Shown piece after piece: positions 1-5,562 of a stretch of DNA of 6,250 bases; the stretch's first letter is position 1, and each line of letters starts with the position of its first letter. Position numbers and translations under genes: made by a program. The notes beneath the pieces were generated by a model. It was not told the DNA's origin. It ran no database searches and was given only the letters and a program-made list of their open reading frames with translations. This stretch comes from Mageeibacillus sp. UBA5442. Lineage in GTDB: Bacteria; Bacillota; Clostridia; Saccharofermentanales; DTU023. The stretch covers positions 57,389 to 63,638 of the forward strand of contig DIRG01000066.1 in assembly GCA_002427475.1 (NCBI GenBank), written 5' to 3'.

Positions 1-53
1 CGATCCACGGGATAAGTGGAGTTTGAATTTTTCAAGAGCTCAAGCACTCAGTC
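1..53. repeat. Direct repeat, left copy
   Basis: This stretch matches the last 53 bases of the window in the same orientation, with 50 of 53 positions identical; the mismatches are at 25, 27 and 33. Both copies are cut by a window edge, so the true repeat is probably longer: it may extend left of base 1 and right of base 6250. The mismatches show two diverged copies rather than one sequence read twice. It could be part of an insertion sequence or a duplicated gene end. I recognise no insertion-sequence family. Confidence 0.85.
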
Positions 54-112
54 TTTTGTTATGTTACTTATCGGATAATTGCGTGCCTGGCACCAAATAT
101 GACTTAATCTAA
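2..112 (+). CDS. Unidentified 3'-terminal coding fragment (possible mobile-element gene tail)
   Basis: An open frame enters from the left edge with no start and ends at TAA 110-112, giving 36 residues that begin DPRDKWSLNFSR and end GTKYDLI. The right-hand repeat copy is open in the corresponding frame with a similar peptide (DPRDKWSLSFLR). Of the three base differences, one is silent and two change the amino acid (N to S, S to L). A protein tail present in two diverged copies would suit a transposase or other repeated gene, but I do not recognise the family. The two copies may instead be non-coding. The stretch is too short to judge codon usage. Confidence 0.3.
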   Translation, partial: DPRDKWSLNFSRAQALSLLLCYLSDNCVPGTKYDLI

Positions 113-189
113 TTAAGAACTTCAAGAATCATTTTCGATGTTGTCTAATGCTTTTTTGGATAGATTCAAGCGTGACAATTGATCAAGAC

Positions 190-218
190 TTGACAGCAGA
201 TAAGATTTAGCAGACAAT
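190..218 (+). promoter_or_regulatory. Promoter of the tRNA-Ser gene
   Basis: A perfect -35 box TTGACA (190-195) is followed after 17 bases by GACAAT (213-218), which matches four of six positions of the -10 consensus. Transcription would start near 225, just ahead of the mature tRNA 5' end at 232, as expected for a singly transcribed tRNA gene. Apart from this promoter and two small palindromes near 83-117, I see nothing in 113-231. Confidence 0.7.
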
Positions 219-231
219 CCTAAATGAAAAT

Positions 232-322
232 GGAGACGTACCGAAGCGGCCATAACGGGGCGCACTCGAAATGCGTTTGCCGGGCAACCGGCACGAGGGT
301 TCGAATCCCTCCGTCTCCGCCA
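232..322 (+). tRNA. tRNA-Ser(CGA), CCA encoded
   Basis: The cloverleaf can be folded by hand. The acceptor stem is GGAGACG (232-238) with CGTCTCC (312-318), then discriminator G319 and encoded CCA (320-322). The D stem pairs 241-243 with 256-258. The anticodon stem pairs 260-264 with 272-276, including one G-U pair, around loop CTCGAAA with anticodon CGA at 267-269. A long variable arm with stem TGCCGG/CCGGCA is the class II feature expected of serine tRNAs, and the T arm is GAGGG-TTCGAAT-CCCTC. It reads UCG serine codons. It has its own promoter and terminator and lies about 200 bases upstream of the abiE locus. No second copy of its 3' end is seen in the window, so there is no direct evidence that it served as an integration site. 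Confidence 0.97.
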
Positions 323-332
323 AAATCTTTGA

Positions 333-365
333 AACCCGCTTTACCGTAATGGTTAGCGGGTTTTT
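333..365 (+). terminator. Intrinsic terminator of the tRNA-Ser gene
   Basis: AACCCGCT (333-340) pairs perfectly with AGCGGGTT (355-362), and the T run extends through 365. ACC (343-345) and GGT (351-353) can pair inside the loop. The hairpin starts about ten bases after the tRNA CCA, the normal place for a Rho-independent terminator of a tRNA gene. Confidence 0.88.
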
Positions 366-445
366 GTATATGCTCCTGGATGACGCCATCATCAATGAAG
401 GTAGAGAGCATAGGCATGATAATGTTGGTCTCGCTGATGAGATGT

Positions 446-510
446 GCACAGAAATAAAATGGTCTTGATTCCTGTGCAAGTTGGCATACTATATTAGCAC
501 AGAAATCAAA
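446..510 (+). promoter_or_regulatory. abiE promoter with three copies of a 14-base operator box
   Basis: The promoter is TTGATT (465-470), a 16-base spacer and TACTAT (487-492); TATATT at 490-495 is an alternative -10. A box GCACAGAAATaAAA occurs at 446-459 and again at 497-510 with C for one A. Its reverse complement lies at 464-477 as CTTGATTCCTGTGC, matching 12 of 14 positions of the reverse complement of the 497-510 copy. Boxes 1 and 2 form an inverted pair four bases apart, and boxes 2 and 3 form an inverted pair around the -10 region. AbiEi proteins are known to repress their own operon by binding inverted repeats upstream, so these are the likely AbiEi sites. The reversed box covers the -35, which fits repression. 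The gene's ribosome binding site, GGAGGTGG, is at 513-520. Confidence 0.72.
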
Positions 511-524
511 TTGGAGGTGGTAGC

Positions 525-1118
525 ATGGGTGTACCCAGTGAACTTCAATCCATCTTGAAGCAAAATGGCGGAATCGTTACTACCGCTCAAGCAAACGAAG
601 CCGAGGTCTCAAACGTAAGATTGCGCCTGCTTGTTCATTCAGGCGATTTGGAACGAGTGGCTACCGGGATTTATATTTTACCTGATGAATTTGTTGACTG
701 GATGTTTATCGCCCTGCTTCGGCGTCAAAAAATCATCTATTCTCATGAAACATCATTGTTTCTGCATGAACTGACAGACCGTGATCCAATCAACTATATG
801 GTTACAGTTCCAACAGGCTACAATCCAACGCGGCTTCGTGAAGATGGCTTCACAGTTTTTACAATTAAGCGGGAATTGCATGAAATCGGAATCACTAAAC
901 GTAAAACTATGTTTGGAAACTCTGTTACGGTTTATGATATGGAACGCACAATTTGTGATTGCTTGAGAAGTCGGAACAAGTTAGACATCGCAATTGTGAC
1001 AGATGCAATCAAGCGTTACGCAAAGCGAAAAGATAAAAATCTGAACAAACTCATGCAAATGGCAGAAACGTTCAAAGTGACCAAACTGCTAAGAGGCTAC
1101 ATGGAAGTACTGCTATGA
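525..1118 (+). CDS. abiEi: AbiEi-family antitoxin / transcriptional autorepressor
   Basis: This 197-residue protein fits the AbiEi antitoxin of type IV toxin-antitoxin systems, which counters the AbiEii nucleotidyltransferase toxin and represses the operon. Residues about 5-55 look like the N-terminal winged helix (LKQNGGIVTTAQA, then RLLVHSGDLERVATGIYIL), where the wing and a G-x-Y strand are typical. The C-terminal AbiEi domain follows, with the recurrent segment YDMERTICDCLR at 137-148 and a basic helical tail. The ATG at 525 sits five bases after GGAGGTGG, so the start is secure. Its stop overlaps the start of the abiEii remnant in ATGA (1115-1118), the usual translational coupling of the pair. 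The gene shows no defect, yet its toxin is destroyed, so it may persist as an orphan repressor or as protection against an incoming related toxin. The family call rests on recognised motifs, not a search. Confidence 0.85.
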   Translation: MGVPSELQSILKQNGGIVTTAQANEAEVSNVRLRLLVHSGDLERVATGIYILPDEFVDWMFIALLRRQKIIYSHETSLFLHELTDRDPINYMVTVPTGYNPTRLREDGFTVFTIKRELHEIGITKRKTMFGNSVTVYDMERTICDCLRSRNKLDIAIVTDAIKRYAKRKDKNLNKLMQMAETFKVTKLLRGYMEVLL

Positions 1119-1399
1119 AAACATCCACACAGTTAAAAGCTTTAATCCGAAACCTTTCGAAAAAATCGAATGTTGAGACCGAAATCCTACTTCGTAATTT
1201 CATGATGGAACGCTTTTTGGAACGGATAGCTGTTTCAGATTATGTGTATGTCTGACCAATGCTCAAACATTCGACGCAAATATTTTTAAGACAGCATTAA
1301 ACAAGACAGCAGAAAAACCCGGTACTACTTTCAATTTATGATGCAAGTGTAAAACAGGAGATTTTCGAAAATACAGAGAAAATATTCGTAAAATTTAAT
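1115..1399 (+). pseudogene. abiEii: Decayed AbiEii-family nucleotidyltransferase toxin gene
   Basis: The first 46 codons (1115-1255) read MKTSTQLKALIRNLSKKSNV and continue with EILLRNFMMERFLERIAVSDY, which closely resembles the start of AbiEii toxins; then VYV and a TGA follow. A second piece in another frame (1252-1341) reads FDANIFKTALNKTAEKPGTT, similar to a later part of the family. A third frame continues from about 1334 with IYDASVKQEIFENTEKIF and fades out near 1399. Intact AbiEii proteins are close to 300 residues. Here the stretch holding the GG/GS-x10-D-x-D nucleotidyltransferase core is gone, evidently by an internal deletion near 1245-1255, followed by a frameshift near 1333 and loss of the 3' end. 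The start overlaps the abiEi stop as ATGA. An active toxin cannot be made; a 46-residue N-terminal peptide could still be translated. Confidence 0.82.
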
Positions 1400-1464
1400 T
1401 TTTTTGTAATTGTATATTCTCTATAAAAAAATCTTTAATATGCAATATGATTTAAACATTTCGC

Positions 1465-1493
1465 TTGACAATGAAAATAAATAGGAGTACTTT
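1465..1493 (+). promoter_or_regulatory. Promoter ahead of the small exported-protein gene
   Basis: A perfect TTGACA (1465-1470) is followed after exactly 17 bases by TACTTT (1488-1493), four of six matches to the -10 consensus. The surrounding 1380-1500 region is very A+T-rich, as strong promoters of this group often are. Transcription would begin near 1500 and give a short leader before the Shine-Dalgarno at 1527. Confidence 0.65.
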
Positions 1494-1526
1494 ATATTTA
1501 TACATGTGCCACCTGACAATATTATT

Positions 1527-1575
1527 AAGGAGGTGCAAGTAACAAGAGGCTTGGATTAGGTGTGCTGGGAGGAGG
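1527..1575 (+). promoter_or_regulatory. Two strong Shine-Dalgarno sequences without a usable start codon
   Basis: AAGGAGGTG (1527-1535) is nearly a full complement of the 16S rRNA tail, and a second purine-rich site GGGAGGAGGG lies at 1567-1576. Neither has ATG, GTG or TTG at the right distance in the frame of the downstream coding region. Six to nine bases after the first site the sequence is AACAAGAGGCTTGGA. Read from 1544 this gives KRLGLGVLGGGKIISQ and then a stop at 1592-1594, which looks like the start of a signal peptide lacking its ATG and shifted one frame from the following gene. Together with the promoter and the abiEii tail, this accounts for the gene-poor stretch 1256-1608. Confidence 0.55.
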
Positions 1576-1608
1576 GAAAATCATTTCACAGTAAGAATTA
1601 GTGTTTCA

Positions 1609-1953
1609 GTGTTTGCTCTGACAGTACCATCAGACGCTCGAGCTGTATACCTTAGCAAGAGCCAAAACAAAGTATACTCAGGCACTGTTTACGGACATTA
1701 CAAGTTGTTCAGTGGAGAGGTGTATAAATCAAGTGATGAATATATGTCTTTTGCTGCGCAGTATATGTCGAACAATGCATGGCACACAGACTATACTACG
1801 GATATTTTCGTAAATCCTGGAGGTCTTTTTATTAACAGGCAAACTCAGTATCGCACCTACGAGACTCTTTGGCGCCTATTGGTGGAACCAGCTTACACTA
1901 CTAGCGGAGCAAGCGGTATGGGTTATATACGTTGTATAGGTAACTGCAACTAG
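1609..1953 (+). CDS. Small exported-looking protein, bacteriocin-like by context; 5' end uncertain
   Basis: The open frame from GTG 1609 gives 114 residues that I cannot assign to a known family. The frame stays open upstream to about 1543, adding TVRISVSVF before the GTG, so residues ISVSVFALTVPSDARA look like the hydrophobic core and A-x-A cleavage site of a signal peptide. Cleavage after ARA would release about 102 residues rich in Tyr, Ser, Thr and Asn (KVYSGTVYGHYKLFSGEVYK), ending in a cysteine pair, RCIGNCN, that could form a disulfide. The GTG has no Shine-Dalgarno, whereas good ones lie 35-80 bases upstream in another frame, so the gene is either frameshifted with a lost start or starts unusually. 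It has its own promoter and precedes a three-gene ABC transporter, an arrangement typical of secreted peptides with dedicated export or immunity. A bacteriocin role is inference only. Confidence 0.55.
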   Translation: MFALTVPSDARAVYLSKSQNKVYSGTVYGHYKLFSGEVYKSSDEYMSFAAQYMSNNAWHTDYTTDIFVNPGGLFINRQTQYRTYETLWRLLVEPAYTTSGASGMGYIRCIGNCN

Positions 1954-1967
1954 CATAAAGTTTAAAA

Positions 1968-2013
1968 AGCCAGATACAGGAAACTTGCACCGAAATAGTA
2001 ACTGTAGCTGGCT
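1968..2013. terminator. Hairpin between the small gene and the transporter operon
   Basis: AGCCAGATACAG (1968-1979) pairs with CTGTAGCTGGCT (2002-2013): 11 of 12 pairs with one internal A-G mismatch, around a 22-base loop. It starts 14 bases after the stop of the small gene. On the + strand only CCTT follows, so termination would be weak and it may act as an attenuator or a 3' stabiliser, giving more small-protein mRNA than transporter mRNA. On the - strand the same hairpin is followed by TTTTT, a better terminator, but no - strand gene is seen there. Confidence 0.6.
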
Positions 2014-2029
2014 CCTTCAAGCAAAGGGA

Positions 2030-2058
2030 TTGACGTAATAATTGTTGTCAGTTATTAA
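2030..2058 (+). promoter_or_regulatory. Possible second promoter for the ABC transporter operon
   Basis: TTGACG (2030-2035), a 17-base spacer and TATTAA (2053-2058) form a plausible sigma-A promoter after the hairpin. The small inverted elements TAATAA and TTATTA lie within it and might bind a regulator. It would allow the transporter to be made independently of the small-protein transcript. The ribosome binding site of the next gene is AGGAA at 2079-2083. Confidence 0.4.
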
Positions 2059-2091
2059 TCTTGAAGTCACAGCCTACGAGGAAGCCGTGTT

Positions 2092-4713
2092 ATGAAGATG
2101 CAACTTAGACGTTTTTGGCAGAATACTGTACTGGCTCTAGTAACCATTATCTTTACTTTAAGTTCACTAATTTTCTTATTAAAGCAAAATTGGTTCTACC
2201 TTAAGGGGGCAGGGGATGGCGGCGAAACTTTTTGGGCCTTCCTTGAACCCATTGAGGAGCAGGCCTTTTTCTTATTTATCTTCATAATCTCGATATCTTA
2301 TTACTTCTTCTCTGAAATCAAGAAGCATCGGGCTGAAGAAAGTATTGCTGCCACAGGTAAGGGTCTCAGCTATTATTATTTCTTTGGCATACTTTGCCTT
2401 GGCCTCTACATTATCGTCTATAGTCTTGCTTCCCTTACAATATACTTGTTGTCCTGCAATTATACCGGCTACGAATATGTGACTGTGCGTTGGCACGTGC
2501 TTGCTGTTGTATTTCTTAACTTACTCCTTTTTCCCTTGCTAGCCGCTCTGGCGGGGGCTGTCCTTTCTTTTCTCGAAAAACCCTTGACAGCCTACCTACT
2601 TATATTTTTATTTGTAATTTTGGTATCTCCCTTCAGCTCGAACATGCTTCTGCAACTTACCGGTGCAAGTCAAGTTGGTAGGGGAATTGCAAGACGATTT
2701 GTTGACATTTTTAATCTTTACCAATACCAGAGACCGGGTACGATCGTGGCTTCTTATGGCTTTCCCTTACTGCCCTATCGTTTTAAACAATTGGGTATGC
2801 ACGGCTTTGTCTTACTGGCTCTCTTGGCCTTTATAGTCAACAAGAGGCGGGGTAAGAGGTTACGCCCTCTGCCTGTAGTAGCTCTGTTCCTAAGTGCTGT
2901 ACTCTTTGTTTCCTGGCTCCAACCCAGTTCTCGTCTACTACGGTCACGGACGCTGAATGATAGCGACTTGGCTGCAAACCTTTATTATCTTGAGCAGGAT
3001 CCTGATGCGCCCCAGGCAGCAGAGAACGATGTTCCGTTCAAAATCCTGACTTATGATTTGGATTTGGCGATTGGTGATGCCCTCAGGGCTAAGGCCAGCC
3101 TAGAGATGGACCAGAATAGTTTAGCTGAGTATACATTTACCCTCTACCACGGCTATAAGGTTACAGATGTGCTGGCTAATGGTGAGCAAGCTATGCCTTT
3201 TCAACAGGAGGGAGATTATGTCAGGGTAGACAACAGTGCTGGGCTGAAGCTTGACCGCCTGACCATGACCTATGTCGGCCACGGCGACAAGTTTTATTCC
3301 AACAGCCAGGGCGTCTTTCTGCCTGGCTATTTTTGCTATTATCCGCGTGCCGGTGTGCTCAAAGTCTATGATTTGACCCTAATGGGTTTTGAGCGCAACT
3401 ACTTAACGGACGAAGTGGACTTTAAGGTAAACGTTAGGAGAACACAAGAGGTCTTCTCCAACTTACCTGAGGGTGAGGCCGGGACTTTTCAGGGTAAATC
3501 TAATGGTTTAACCTTGGTAGCCGGTTTCTACCGTGAGGACAGTATGGGTGATTATCGTCTGATTTATCCTTATACAATGTTCGATGTGGACATTAGTCCA
3601 GCTTCTATCAGTCAGTTGAAAAATGAGGTGCAAGCTGCCCTGAAGAGAGGTGAAATAAGCGAAACTCAGCGCAGCATCTTTATCTGGCCGGACATGCACG
3701 CTCCTACTGTTTATGAGCAGATTGGTCTCTACTCTGACCATGCCACGATAGTGTCTGTACCTGTCCTGAAAGAATTTTATGTGCAACAGGGTATACCGAG
3801 TAACCGACTGCTACTCTTCCAGACCTTGCAGCAGTACAAGGAGCAACCGCTGGAATTTAAAACTGCCGTAGCCATGGAAAATCAGATGCTAGCCAATTCG
3901 GAGGCCCAAGGACGAGAGATAAATTATGTTACCTTTAACGGTTACTCTGCCCTGATGCTGAACGAACTGATATATAACTTTGGCGTGGATAAGGTCCTGC
4001 CCGCTGTCGAAAAATATGTATCAGACCACGATGATAAACGCGACTATCTTGCCTTTGTGCGAGACCTAGATGCGGAGCTTGATGTAGGGGGCAAGAAGCG
4101 GTCGAGAATCTTTAGAGAAAAGGAAGAGCTAGAAGAGCTCTTAGATTTTTACTTGGAAGATCCGGCGGAATTTGCTTGGCAGCAGGAGAGTCGTTACATA
4201 GAGAGCCTTATATACCTAAAAGATGCCGCAGACGATGAGGAGGCACTGAATGATCTAGATAGACCGCTTTTGCCGTCTGAGTACATTACCAGCACCCCAT
4301 ATTTATTGCTACAGGCCTTTGAAAGTTATGGTGACGTGACGCGTGAACGGGTTGAAGCATACTTGAGTAACGAAGCGGATACACGTAGTGTGTCTCAGTT
4401 TTTGTATGCTGTTAATTCTGCTGAGCCTACGAGGACCAAGCAGCCACTTCTATTCAAAAGGAAATTGCTGCGTCTACTAAATGAATATTTAAGAGATAAG
4501 ACCGAGTTTGAAGGCAGGGCTGAAATGTTGCGCAAGTCTGGGGAAATGCCAAATCCTGATGGCGATGTCGTATATGACTACGAAGTGTACTTTATTGACA
4601 AGGTGAAAGAGTATGGTGACGAGGCTTGGCTACAAGAGGTGAACCAGTACCTTTATGATGATCAGGACCAGCGTTTAGTCAGCGATTTTATAGGGAAGGC
4701 TTGGGGAGAGTGA
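2092..4713 (+). CDS. ABC-2-type permease fused to an M1-aminopeptidase-like domain lacking the zinc site
   Basis: This 873-residue protein starts at ATG 2092, eight bases after AGGAA. Hydrophobic helices are visible at about 12-31, 57-74, 93-121, 134-160, 164-187, 236-250 and 260-277, giving a permease-like N-terminal third. Residues 318-480 resemble the N-terminal beta-sandwich of M1 peptidases: YDLDLAIGD, LYHGYKVTDVLANG, GVFLPGYFCYYPRAG, FKVNVR and GKSNGLTLVAG. Further on, GYSALMLNELIYNFGVDKVL (617-636) resembles the segment after the M1 active site. Where HExxH would be expected the sequence reads LLLFQTLQQYK (573-583), with no histidine, so the domain should not bind catalytic zinc. The last 200 residues are acidic, helical and rich in Glu, Asp and Leu. 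The stop lies three bases before the ATPase gene. It probably forms the transporter with the next two products, its large domain facing outside to bind a peptide. I am sure of the membrane part and fairly sure of the M1 resemblance; the substrate is unknown. Confidence 0.75.
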   Translation: MKMQLRRFWQNTVLALVTIIFTLSSLIFLLKQNWFYLKGAGDGGETFWAFLEPIEEQAFFLFIFIISISYYFFSEIKKHRAEESIAATGKGLSYYYFFGILCLGLYIIVYSLASLTIYLLSCNYTGYEYVTVRWHVLAVVFLNLLLFPLLAALAGAVLSFLEKPLTAYLLIFLFVILVSPFSSNMLLQLTGASQVGRGIARRFVDIFNLYQYQRPGTIVASYGFPLLPYRFKQLGMHGFVLLALLAFIVNKRRGKRLRPLPVVALFLSAVLFVSWLQPSSRLLRSRTLNDSDLAANLYYLEQDPDAPQAAENDVPFKILTYDLDLAIGDALRAKASLEMDQNSLAEYTFTLYHGYKVTDVLANGEQAMPFQQEGDYVRVDNSAGLKLDRLTMTYVGHGDKFYSNSQGVFLPGYFCYYPRAGVLKVYDLTLMGFERNYLTDEVDFKVNVRRTQEVFSNLPEGEAGTFQGKSNGLTLVAGFYREDSMGDYRLIYPYTMFDVDISPASISQLKNEVQAALKRGEISETQRSIFIWPDMHAPTVYEQIGLYSDHATIVSVPVLKEFYVQQGIPSNRLLLFQTLQQYKEQPLEFKTAVAMENQMLANSEAQGREINYVTFNGYSALMLNELIYNFGVDKVLPAVEKYVSDHDDKRDYLAFVRDLDAELDVGGKKRSRIFREKEELEELLDFYLEDPAEFAWQQESRYIESLIYLKDAADDEEALNDLDRPLLPSEYITSTPYLLLQAFESYGDVTRERVEAYLSNEADTRSVSQFLYAVNSAEPTRTKQPLLFKRKLLRLLNEYLRDKTEFEGRAEMLRKSGEMPNPDGDVVYDYEVYFIDKVKEYGDEAWLQEVNQYLYDDQDQRLVSDFIGKAWGE

Positions 4714-4716
4714 AAA

Positions 4717-5562
4717 ATGCTACAAGTTAAGAAGTTAAGCAAGAGTTTTGGCAAGCGCACTGTGCTTGATGAATTGGACTTAAGTCTGGACCATGGCGTC
4801 TATGGCTTGCTGGGACCTAATGGATCGGGCAAGACAACACTGATTCGCTGCCTTACCCTCCTCTATCCAGAGGGGGCCAAAGCTGTATATTTTAATGAGG
4901 CGCCTGTGACCAAGAACAAACAGTACCTAGCTAAGATTGGCTATTTACCACAGAAGTTCGGCCTCTTTCCCGAGTTAACAGTGAGTCAGTCGTTGGAGTT
5001 CTTTGCCAATATCCGCGGCATAGGTAAAAGGGAAGCACAAAAGCGGATAGCGGACTGCCTAGACTTAGTTAACTTAACAGACCGGATTGATAGCAAGATA
5101 TCCAGCCTGTCGGGTGGCATGGTCAGAAGACTAGGTATCGCCCAGGCGCTAATTAATGAGCCACAGATCCTGCTTTTAGATGAGCCTACTGCTGGTCTTG
5201 ATCCGGAAGAACGTATTCGTTTTAAAAATATTGTGTCGGAGATTAAACAGAATAGAATCATCATAATTTCAACGCACATTGTCGAGGATATTGAGGCTGT
5301 TTCTGAGCAGATTCTCATCCTCAAGGAGGGCAAGATTGAAGTTGACGGTGACGCTGACTACGTGCGCAGCTTAGCGGCAGATAAGGTGTATGAAGTTAGA
5401 GAAGATGACCTAGGTTTACTGCGCAAGGACTACTACGTATTCAAAAAATTTGAACACGAGGGTGAAATTATGCTGCGTGTGCTTAGCAATACACAACAGA
5501 ATATTGCGGCAGTTAATCCCACGATTGAGGATGGTTACATATGCACCATACGAAATATCTGA
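4717..5562 (+). CDS. ABC transporter ATP-binding protein
   Basis: This complete 281-residue nucleotide-binding subunit energises the transporter at the inner face of the membrane. Visible motifs are Walker A GPNGSGKT (33-40), Q-loop LPQKFGLFPEL with Q79, signature LSGGM (131-135), Walker B ILLLDEP (151-157), D-loop AGLD (159-162) and switch histidine STH (H187). All residues needed for ATP hydrolysis are present. About 70 residues follow the core domain (from 212) and form a small C-terminal extension, as in ATPases of ABC-2-type drug and bacteriocin exporters. The ATG follows the previous stop by three bases, with GGGGAG just upstream as ribosome binding site. The gene overlaps the downstream permease by 22 bases, so all three genes should be translated as one unit. 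It is the only ATPase in the window, so it probably acts as a dimer under two unlike permeases. Confidence 0.96.
   Translation: MLQVKKLSKSFGKRTVLDELDLSLDHGVYGLLGPNGSGKTTLIRCLTLLYPEGAKAVYFNEAPVTKNKQYLAKIGYLPQKFGLFPELTVSQSLEFFANIRGIGKREAQKRIADCLDLVNLTDRIDSKISSLSGGMVRRLGIAQALINEPQILLLDEPTAGLDPEERIRFKNIVSEIKQNRIIIISTHIVEDIEAVSEQILILKEGKIEVDGDADYVRSLAADKVYEVREDDLGLLRKDYYVFKKFEHEGEIMLRVLSNTQQNIAAVNPTIEDGYICTIRNI

Noticed and set aside
232..322. tRNA-Ser 3' end as an attachment site of an integrated element
   Set aside because: No integrase gene and no second copy of the tRNA 3' end can be found in the window.
207..479. Open frames on both strands across the tRNA and its terminator
   Set aside because: They run through a clear tRNA gene and its terminator hairpin and have no convincing ribosome binding site.
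1609..1953. Calling the small protein a lactococcin 972-type bacteriocin
   Set aside because: The gene order is reminiscent, but I see none of that family's typical mature sequence, and the companion membrane protein does not look like the usual lactococcin 972-associated one.
3508..3786. Minus-strand open frame within the large permease gene
   Set aside because: It is antisense to a well-supported coding sequence and its product resembles nothing I recognise.
3871..3882. AMEN (residues 594-597) in the large permease as the GxMEN substrate motif of M1 aminopeptidases
   Set aside because: It lies after, not before, the place where HExxH would be, and no HExxH follows; it is most likely a chance match.
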